Shown here piece after piece: positions 40,967 through 48,000 of a stretch of 52,014 bases of DNA (positions are counted from its first letter, which is position 1; each line of letters begins with the position of its first letter). A program made the position numbers and the translations under genes. Origin of the DNA: Actinomycetota bacterium. Its GTDB lineage: Bacteria; Actinomycetota; Thermoleophilia; Gaiellales; Gaiellaceae. The stretch is from contig JAIBJO010000020.1 of assembly GCA_020029615.1 (NCBI GenBank), positions 1-52,014 on the forward strand. Reading direction: 5' to 3'. The notes beneath the pieces are model-generated. The model ran no database searches and was not told the DNA's origin. It saw only the letters and a list, made by a program, of their open reading frames with translations.

Positions 40967-41770
40967 TGCCTCGCCCGCGTTGCCGACTCGCTCCGCGAGC
41001 AGCTTGCCGACATCGGCCGAGACGTTGCAATCGACTCGTCCGACATGCCCGCGTTCGCAAACGGGCAGCGATACCTGTCCAGGAACGGCCCGGAGCGGGA
41101 GCGGTTCTCCGATCCTGATGCCGCTTGGGGTCACCGCTCTGCTGTCTCGACGCGCAAGGGCGGAGGCTTCTACGGATTCAAGCTTCACGCTGCCGTCTGC
41201 ACGCGGACCGGGCTTCCCCTTGCGTGGCGCGTCGAGAGCGCGAACCACGGTGATGCCCTGTTTGCGCTCCCACTGATGGACGCGGTTCGCGAGCGGGGCT
41301 TCATACCTGAGACGTGCGCGATGGACAAGGGCTACGACTCCCGCGCGATCCACGACGGCTGCGAGGCCGTTGGCTGCCGCCCGATCATCGCTCAGATCCG
41401 ACAACAGAAGGCACGCACGCACAATGACGTGCCGACCTGCGCGCACGGAAGCTGGAGGTTCGCCGGTGCAGACTTCGGACGCAAGGCGACGAAGTGGCGC
41501 TGTCCTACCGGCGAGTGCTCTCCCAAGTCCGTCTGGCTCAAGGCTGACCGCCGCAACCCGCTCATCCCGCGTGAGACGAAGCGGTGGGGCGACCTGTATC
41601 GCGGCCGTGCGGCAATCGAGCGAGAGTTCGGAAGGTTGAAGCATCAGTACGGGCTCGCTCCGCTTCGCGTTCGCGGATTGGCGAAGGTTCAGCTTCACGC
41701 CGATCTGACGATGCTGGCCCGACTAACCCAGGCCCTCGCCAGAGCGCGGGCGATACCACTCGCGGCCTAG
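40967..41770 (+). pseudogene. DDE transposase, N-terminus missing
   Basis: The frame opens after a TAG at 40964 and codes VADSLREQLADIGRDVAIDS, then PAFANGQRYLSRNGPERERF, RKGGGFYGFKLHAAVCTRTG, ETCAMDKGYDSRAI and AAIEREFGRLKHQYGLAPLR. The first Asp is in AIDSSD, the second in AMDKGYD and the Glu in IEREFGR, so the catalytic DDE triad is present. About 100-150 residues of N-terminal DNA-binding sequence are absent: only about 80 bp separate this frame from the IS left end. A shorter product could start at ATG 41045, but it would lose the first Asp. The element is thus unlikely to move by itself. Confidence 0.85.
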
Positions 41771-41950
41771 CTTCCTCTCGAAAGACAGAACCGTCCTGCC
41801 GACACAATCGGCGCAGATAGAAACGCCGTCGCGTCCAAACCGCGTCAGCCGGGACTCGTCAAACACCTTTCCGCAGAACGAGCATGGCCCCGGGTTGGCT
41901 GGAAGTTCGATGTAGATGCCCTTTTCGCCCGGCTCAGAGCGTTCGCTCAC
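41723..41950 (-). CDS. Small ClpX-type C4 zinc-finger protein inside the IS
   Basis: 75 residues from ATG 41950. NPGPCSFCGKVFDESRLTRF and DGVSICADCVGRTV have the two CxxC pairs, spacing and surrounding residues of the ClpX N-terminal zinc-binding domain (CSFCGK and the later CxxCV). The rest is a basic tail. No AAA domain follows, so it is a free zinc-binding adaptor-like module. It lies antisense to the transposase with a 48-bp overlap, and between the transposase and the right IS end, an unusual passenger position. Function unknown. Confidence 0.7.
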   Translation of the reverse strand: MSERSEPGEKGIYIELPANPGPCSFCGKVFDESRLTRFGRDGVSICADCVGRTVLSFERKLGREWYRPRSGEGLG

Positions 41951-42011
41951 GCTCCGAGCCTAGCTTGACTCGTTTCGCCAATCGAAACGCCAAGCCCTCC
42001 TAGATGGTTGA

Positions 42012-42413
42012 TCGGTAATTCACGGCAGAGGCCGCGACGGCAACTTCGAGGTTTACGTCATGAACTCCGACGGCAGCGAGCAGCCGAGGCTGACGCACAA
42101 TCCGGCGCGCGACTTCGCTCCGGCTTGGTCGCCAGACGGGCGGAAGATCGCCTTCGCGAGCACGCGCGACGGCAACCCGGAGATCTACGTCATGAACGCG
42201 GACGGCGGCGAGTAGCTGAGGCTGACGCACAACGCGGCGCGCGACAGCGCTCCTGCTTGGTCGCCCGACGGGCGGAAGATCGCCTTCGCGAGCAAGCACG
42301 ACGGCAACTGGGAGATCTACGTCATGAACGCCGACGGCAGCGCCGAGCGGAACCTGACGCGCAGCCCGGCAGACGAAGCTTGGTTTGCCTGGTCGCCCGC
42401 GCGGAAGCGGTAG
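42012..42413 (+). pseudogene. TolB/PD40 beta-propeller fragment with nonsense codon
   Basis: Three 44-residue blades repeat with a 132-bp period (ATGAAC at 42060, 42192 and 42324). Each has the form EVYVMNSDGSEQPRLTHN, then PAWSPDGRKIAFAS, typical of PD40 repeats. The second blade has TAG (42213-42215) where the first has CAG. The 5' part is gone: the frame begins 9 bp after the IS target site at 42000-42003. It ends at TAG 42411. Insertion of the IS probably removed or separated the beginning of a periplasmic propeller gene, and the remainder is decaying. Confidence 0.85.
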
Positions 42414-42566
42414 CACCTAGTTCGGCCCACCAGCCTCGAGCTCCCGCTCCTCGATCCGCAGGTAGCTCGCAAGCTCGACTAGCGAGCAGCGGCGAGGGCC
42501 ACGTGACAGACGGTCGCGTCAGCAGTGGCGCGGCCGTGTGCACGCAGCCCGCCTACACTCGCCGCC

Positions 42567-43037
42567 ATGAGCGACGAGCAGGCCGAGCAGGAGTGGCTGA
42601 TCGAGGGATTCCGGCGGGCGCTCAAGCGGCTGAACGAGACGATCTCGAAGGGCGACGTCGCACCAATGGAGACGTTCATCCCGCTCTTCGAGACGCTTCA
42701 CTGGCTCGTCGCTGCGAAGGTCGAGCCGGGCCTCGAGGGCCGCGACGAGTGGGAGCTTGCCCGCGCGGTCAGGTTCGCTCGAAACCGCGTCAACCACCAG
42801 TGGGCAAGGGCGCTCTCGCTCCAGGACAAGCCGTTCCCGAGCGTGCAGACGAACGTCATCGGCGGGAGCCGGTTCTCCCACCCGCCGGTCGTGAAGATGT
42901 GGTGCTGGCTGCCCCTCTCTGGACTCCCTGCCGAGGACCCAGAGCACCCCGATCCGAAAGGGGAGCGGCTCTACGAAGACCGCCTGGCCGAACACCTCGC
43001 CCTCGAAGCTCTCGACGCGATCGCCGTCGCGCTCTGA
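42567..43037 (+). CDS. Uncharacterised protein with a HEPN-like Rx4H motif
   Basis: 156 residues from ATG 42567. Mostly helical with charged surfaces; no signal peptide. The central helix reads ARAVRFARNRVNHQWARAL, in which RNRVNH fits the Rx4H active-site motif of HEPN ribonucleases and HEPN antitoxin/toxin partners. The C-terminal part (GSRFSHPPVVKMWCWLPL, AEHLALEALDAIAVAL) is not known to me. No nucleotidyltransferase partner is next to it; the peroxiredoxin-like gene follows 39 bp later. HEPN membership is a pattern-based suggestion only. Confidence 0.6.
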   Translation: MSDEQAEQEWLIEGFRRALKRLNETISKGDVAPMETFIPLFETLHWLVAAKVEPGLEGRDEWELARAVRFARNRVNHQWARALSLQDKPFPSVQTNVIGGSRFSHPPVVKMWCWLPLSGLPAEDPEHPDPKGERLYEDRLAEHLALEALDAIAVAL

Positions 43038-43076
43038 CCTAGTGGCCGAACCGGCCTGGTCCGTTACGGTCGCCCC

Positions 43077-43532
43077 GTGCTATGCCCAGGCCAACCGGTT
43101 CCTGACGTTCGCGTCTGGGCCGCTCCGGGCGAAGAGGCGCGCCCGCTCCGGGAGATCCTCGGCCCCGGACTCTCATTGTGTTTGTTTTTCCCTTTTGACT
43201 GGTCGCCGGGCTGAACGAACGAGATGCTGCTCCTGCGTGACAGGAGCGACGATCTCGCAGCGTCCGCCATTCGCCCGTTCGCAATCTCTCGCGACTCGGC
43301 GTGGTCGCACCGTGCGTGGGCACAGACGCTCGGGGTCGACCTTGCGCTTCTCTCAGATTGGAACGGCGACGCGACGCGCGCGTTCGACGTCGCGTTCGAG
43401 CCACTCGGCATGAATGACGTCCCGATCCGCTCTGCGTTTCTGATCCGAGACGGCAAGACCATCGAGGCGGCGTGGCTCCTCGCCGGCGAACTGCCGGACA
43501 TCGACGTGGTGATCGAGGCAGCGCGCGCCTGA
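43077..43532 (+). CDS. Peroxiredoxin-like protein with in-frame TGA at the peroxidatic Cys (candidate selenoprotein)
   Basis: 151 residues if the TGA at 43212-43214 is read as selenocysteine. GTG 43077 starts LCPGQPVPDVRVWAAPGEEA, then LGPGLSLCLFFPFDWSPG, TGA, TNEMLLLRDRSDDL, AISRDSAWSHRAWAQTLG, LLSDWNGDATRAF, IRSAFLIRDGKTI. The TGA is residue 46, exactly where PxxxT/SxxC has its catalytic Cys (PFDWSPG-x-TNE). The frame is unbroken on both sides and the rest of the fold is conserved, including the Arg in RSAF. A hairpin with SECIS-like geometry begins 6 nt later (43221-43256). Enzymes of this group reduce peroxides with thioredoxin. A chance nonsense mutation at this codon is the alternative, and no sel genes are in the window. 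Confidence 0.75.
43221..43256 (+). promoter_or_regulatory. SECIS-like hairpin after the in-frame TGA
   Basis: Lower stem GAGAT (43221-43225) with ATCTC (43252-43256); upper stem GCTCCTG (43229-43235) with CAGGAGC (43241-43247), plus a T-G pair; apical loop CGTGA. The loop has G at its second position and starts 21 nt after the TGA, in keeping with bacterial SECIS models as I remember them (G in the first two loop bases, loop about 16-37 nt from the UGA). Confidence 0.6.
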
Positions 43533-43533
43533 G

Positions 43534-44472
43534 CTACGGGACGACGACGAGCTTCGCCCCCGGGCCCTCCCCTTGACGGCGCCACGCGTCCGCGACGGAA
43601 TCGAGCGGCACACGCTCCACCTCGAGCCGGATCTCGCCGGTAATCGCGTGACCCACAAGGCGTCGGTAGTGCTCCGCTAGCTCGTCTGGTGGAACGAGGA
43701 AGTTCGTGTGGCCGAAGATCGACAGGCACTTGAAGCGCACCGCCGCCGACGAGAGCTCGGACGTGGGGCCTGCCGACTGACCGAGGTTGACGATCGTGGC
43801 GTGAGGAACCGCGGCCTCGACCGCGGCGGCCGCCGGAGCACCCCACAAGGGATCGAAGACGTAGCTCGGGCCCTCGCCGCCGAAAGCCGCCTTGAAGGCG
43901 GCGACCAGGTCGTCGGACTCGTCCAGGCGGAGCGTCGCATCGGCGCCGTGCTGTGCGGCGCGCTCGAGCCCCGCGGCGCTGCGACCGGCCGCGACGACAC
44001 GCGCAGCGCCGAGCAGCTTGGCGGTCTGCACCGCAACGAGACCGGCCGACCCCGTGGCGCCGAGCACGAGGACGTTCTCACCACCCGTCAGCGGCGCGCG
44101 CCACGCGAGCGGCAGCCACCCGGCGAGGCCGGCAATGCCGAGAGCCGCGGCAAGCGCGGGATCGGCGCCGTCGGGCACGTCGATCATGTGGGCGTCCCCA
44201 ACCGACGCGCGCTCGGCCATCGCGCCGTTCGACGTGCGGCCGAGCGATCCACCGAAAGTCCAAACCACCCTGCCGTCCGCTGTTCGACCGACGGCCTCGC
44301 AGCCGGGCACGTACGGCAGAGGCGGGTGGCCGGTCGCGAGCACGCCTCGGGACACGGCGAGGTCGATCGGGTTGATCGGCGCCGCGAGCACCGCGATCGT
44401 CTCCCCGGGCGGCTCGGTGACGTCGCCCACCTCGGGGCCTGACCCGACCTCGCGTACGAGTGCCGCCCTCAC
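43534..44472 (-). CDS. MDR-superfamily zinc-independent oxidoreductase (quinone-oxidoreductase-like)
   Basis: 312 residues from GTG/ATG at 44472. The GroES-like N-terminus has VLAAPINPIDLAVSRG and PYVPGCEAVG; the cofactor domain has ENVLVLGATGSAGLVAVQTA, the NAD(P)H-binding AxGxxG pattern. No catalytic-zinc cysteine or structural-zinc Cys cluster is present, so it is a quinone-reductase or enoyl-reductase type. It follows the RidA-like gene by 9 bp on the same strand and converges with the peroxiredoxin-like gene with one base between stops. The substrate is unknown. Confidence 0.85.
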   Translation of the reverse strand: MRAALVREVGSGPEVGDVTEPPGETIAVLAAPINPIDLAVSRGVLATGHPPLPYVPGCEAVGRTADGRVVWTFGGSLGRTSNGAMAERASVGDAHMIDVPDGADPALAAALGIAGLAGWLPLAWRAPLTGGENVLVLGATGSAGLVAVQTAKLLGAARVVAAGRSAAGLERAAQHGADATLRLDESDDLVAAFKAAFGGEGPSYVFDPLWGAPAAAAVEAAVPHATIVNLGQSAGPTSELSSAAVRFKCLSIFGHTNFLVPPDELAEHYRRLVGHAITGEIRLEVERVPLDSVADAWRRQGEGPGAKLVVVP

Positions 44473-44481
44473 CGTCCCACG

Positions 44482-44940
44482 CTAGTCCTGATCGACCTCG
44501 ACGATCGCCTCGATCTCGACGGTGAAGCCGAACGGCAAGCTGCCGACGCCGACCGCGGAGCGGGCGTGCCCCTCGCCGAACACGTCGACGAAGAGATCGG
44601 AGCACCCGTTGATCACCTTCGAGTGCTCGACGAAGTCGGGAGTCGCATTCACCATGCCGAGCAGCTTCACGATCCGCTTGACGCGATCGAGATCGCCGAG
44701 CTCGTGCCTGAGCACGGCGAGCAGGTTCAGGCCGACGAGGCGTGCGTGCCCGGCGGCCTCCTCTGCGGTGAAGTCCGCTCCGACCTTGCCCGTCGGAGCG
44801 TGACCGTCGGCCGCCCGGGGCACCGTGCCCGAGATGAACACGAGGTTCCCGGTTCGCACGGCGTTCACGTAACTGGCGGCCGGGGACGGCACCGGCGGCA
44901 GCTCGAGACCGAGCTCCTCGACGCGCTGCTCGACGGACAC
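44482..44940 (-). CDS. RidA-family protein, second copy
   Basis: 152 residues from GTG 44940. NLVFISGTVPRAADGHAP, LNLLAVLRHELGDLDRVKRI, KLLGMVNATPDF and FGFTVEIEAIVEV match the RidA fold, in the longer variant with an N-terminal helix (VEQRVEELGLELPPVPSP) seen in the YjgF-like/atu1953-type branch. This subgroup usually lacks the canonical deaminase Arg, and its function is unproven. First gene of a two-gene set with the MDR oxidoreductase. Not a close paralogue of the RidA at 38497. Confidence 0.85.
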   Translation of the reverse strand: MSVEQRVEELGLELPPVPSPAASYVNAVRTGNLVFISGTVPRAADGHAPTGKVGADFTAEEAAGHARLVGLNLLAVLRHELGDLDRVKRIVKLLGMVNATPDFVEHSKVINGCSDLFVDVFGEGHARSAVGVGSLPFGFTVEIEAIVEVDQD

Positions 44941-45096
44941 GAGCTACATCCCCATCGCGTGGTAGGAAGTCGCGCCTGAGCAGGGGTTTCCGGTGGAAGC
45001 GAGAGGCATCATCATCACCCTAACACCCTCGGACGCACCGATACGACGAGCCGAGCCGGCGTCTCGCGCTCTCAGCACGGAAGGAGGGGGGCTGCG

Positions 45097-48000
45097 TCAC
45101 GCCTGCGGACATCGATCCACATGGAGATACTGGCGGCACTCCTCGTTGGTGAGCGATCTCCCGGCCTCTCGCCGCGCGATCTCGAGGAGATCGTCGATGC
45201 CGAGAGCCCAGATCCGGACACCGTCGCACCAGCTCGTGGAGGCGAGCTTCACCCCGTCGGGACTGAAAGCCACACCCTCTACGGCGCATCCGGACCCTCG
45301 CAAGCTGAGCTGTGGCGCGCCCGTGTCCGCGTCGAACAGCCGCACCAGGCCGTCGACGCTCGCTGTGGCGATGCGCGATCCGTCGGGGCTGAAGGCGAGG
45401 TCCTCTACGCCTCCGGGAGGTCCGGCCAGCACGGCCAGGCGCTCACCGCTCTCCACATCCCATACCTCCGCAAGTCCGTCCGAACCGGACAACACGACCC
45501 TCGGACCGTTGGGATCGAAGTCCACTTGCGCCGAGGGTCCCTCCGCGTCGATCGTGAGGAGGACGTCCCTCCTGGCCCAGTCCCAGATCCTGACGCGCTC
45601 CCCTCCTTGGTTGTTGAACTCGGCCGTGGCCACCAGCTGGCCGTCCGAGCTGAAGGCGATGTCGGAGAAGTTGAAGTCGTCCTGCGGGCCGCCCAGCACT
45701 CGGATCACCCGGCCGGAGCGATCGACGATCTTCGCGGTTCCCTCCCAGTCCGCCGTGGCCAGATGCTCGCCATCCGGGCTGAAGGCGACCTCGTTGACGT
45801 CGCGGTCGTGTCCGATCCGCCAAAGCTCCTCGCCGGTCGACGTATCCGACACCCGGACCGCCGACGCACCCCCGCAACAGTTGCGCTTGCTCCAACCGCC
45901 AAGTGCGATCGAGCTTCCGTCCGGGCTCACGTCGAACGACAGGAAGCGGAAATAGTCAGTCGCCGGTCCGATCGTTCGAAGCTCACGCCTCGTCTGCAGG
46001 TCCCAGATCGTCACCGCGCGCCCATACCCGCGGCGCTCAGCTCGGCCCTCCCAGCTGCTCGTCACCACGCGCCGTCCGTCCGGCATGAACTCCGCCGCGG
46101 GATCGCCCGGCGCTGGAAGGTTCGCCCACTCGGCGTCGCCGGTCGGCCCCATGTCCCAGACCAGCACCGCGGAGATGCTCGCAGCCCCGGCCATCACCCG
46201 CGTCCCGTCGGGGGAGAAGGCCACTCCGACGATGCCGCTCTTCGTCTCCTGCGCGGAGAGCGACCACCGCTCCCGGACGCCATCAGAGCCGATCTTCCAC
46301 ACCTTCGCGGTGCCGTCGGAGCTGCTCGTCACCAGGAGAGACGAGTCGGGGCTCCAGGCGACGCCGAGTATGGAACCGCTGTGACTGAGCAGCCTGTACC
46401 GGAGGGTTCCCGTTTCTGCATCCCACAAGCGAGCGGTGCCCTCGCTGCTCACGGCGACGAGTCGGCCGTCCGGACTCCAGGCAACCCCCCGGGAAGATGG
46501 ACTCGCGCAACAGTTCGGCCCCGCCAGGGCGAACTCTTCCTCGCCGGTGTTAATGTCGAACACGGCGCCCAACTCTCCCTCCGGCCACCACCTGGCCACG
46601 GCCACGCGCTTGCCATCCGGACTGAGGGCCGTGTCGATCGCCTGCGGCACAGAAACCGTCGAGGCTACTCGGCCGGTGGACAGATCCAAGACCCGGACCT
46701 GATTCGCGGGCGCTCCCCAGGCGGCGGCCACGAGCGACCCATCGGCGCTGAACGACGGACCCGATGCGCTACCTGTCGCCGCCAGGCTCGAGACGAGCCG
46801 CCCCGTGGAGGGGTCCCACACGTTCAGCTTTCCGTCCTCCCCTGTGGAGGCTAGCCTCGACCCGTCTGGGCTGAACGCGACGTCGTTGACGTCCCCATCG
46901 TGTCCCTGGAACGAGAGGATGCTCGCGCCCGTGTCCGCGTCCCTGATGTCGATCAGACCCGAGTCCTCGCGGCCCTCGGTGACGAAGACCCCTCGTGGGC
47001 TCCAGGCGAGGAGGCCCCCAACCCCGGGAACCTTCAAGTCGAGCCGGGACGCCACGACCGCGCGGTGGAGGGCCTCCTCCGCTTCTCGGAGAACCGTCCC
47101 GTCCGACGAGCGGGTGGCCTCGACCGCCTCGATGGCGAGCAATACGCTGAGCTCGGGATCGGCCTCCACGTTCGCCACCGCCGCCGCGGCCACCTCCCTC
47201 GCCGTGGCGACCCCGGCCGCCCGCTCCGCCCTGCGGCGCTGATCCGTGGCCACGACGGTGAGCGTTCCGGCGATGAGGGCCGCGGCCGCGAAGACGGCGA
47301 CGAGGCCACGCAGACGGCGCGTCGATCGCCGCTCGATCCGGGCCTCGCGCTCGCGCCGCTGCTCCTCCTCCTCCCGCTCGCGATCGCGCTGATCCGTGCT
47401 CGCCTTCAGGTACGCGCGCTCGGGTCGCCCGATGGCCAGGTCCGTCGTTGCGGCCCAGGACTCGAGCTGCTCGAGTCGGGCACCGCGCAGGAGGAAGCTC
47501 GGATCGCCGGCGGAGCCGCGCCACTCGGCGGCCGCCCGGGACAGGCTTCGCTCCTGACGCAGGCCCTCTCGAGCGCCGTCGATCCATGTGCGCAACCGCC
47601 CCCAGGCGCCGAGCAGCGCCTCGTGGGCGATCTCGACCGTGGGCTCCCGGGTGGAGGGTTCCCGATCGAAGGTGAGGAGCCGGTGACGCCCGAAGGTATC
47701 GACGGCTCTCTCGATTGCCTCCTGATCCACGTCGAGAGCGTCAAGCTCACCCCGGGGTACGCGCCGGCGAGTGTCCTGGCGGCCCTCTCCCAGCGTGACC
47801 AACCGCAAGAACACTTGCTTGGTGGCACGGCGGCCGTGGGCCTCGGCGGACTCGTAGATGCGATCGGCTCGAGCGGACAGGGCCCCTGCGACCCCGCCGA
47901 TCTCCCGGTACGCGGCGAGGGTCAGCCGGTCATCGTCCCGATGTTCGAACAGCTCCGTCAGGGCGTACTGCAGAAGCGGAAGGGCCCCAGGTTGATGGGC

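Larger units (their letters stand above)
40883..41999. mobile_element. Defective IS5-type insertion sequence, about 1.1 kb
   Basis: Bounded by CTAG on both sides (40879-40882, shared with the 802-bp element, and 42000-42003). The ends are imperfect inverted repeats: left GAGAGATTGGCGAAACG, right (reverse complement) GAGGGCTTGGCGTTTCG. A perfect 12-bp pair, ATTGGCGAAACG (40888-40899) and CGTTTCGCCAAT (41971-41982), lies at or just inside the ends. It carries a 5'-truncated DDE transposase and a small opposite-strand zinc-finger gene. Confidence 0.75.

Noticed and set aside
42213-42215. TAG in the beta-propeller as recoding
   Set aside because: The matching position in the first blade is CAG (Gln), a single transition; the gene is also truncated, so it is ordinary decay.
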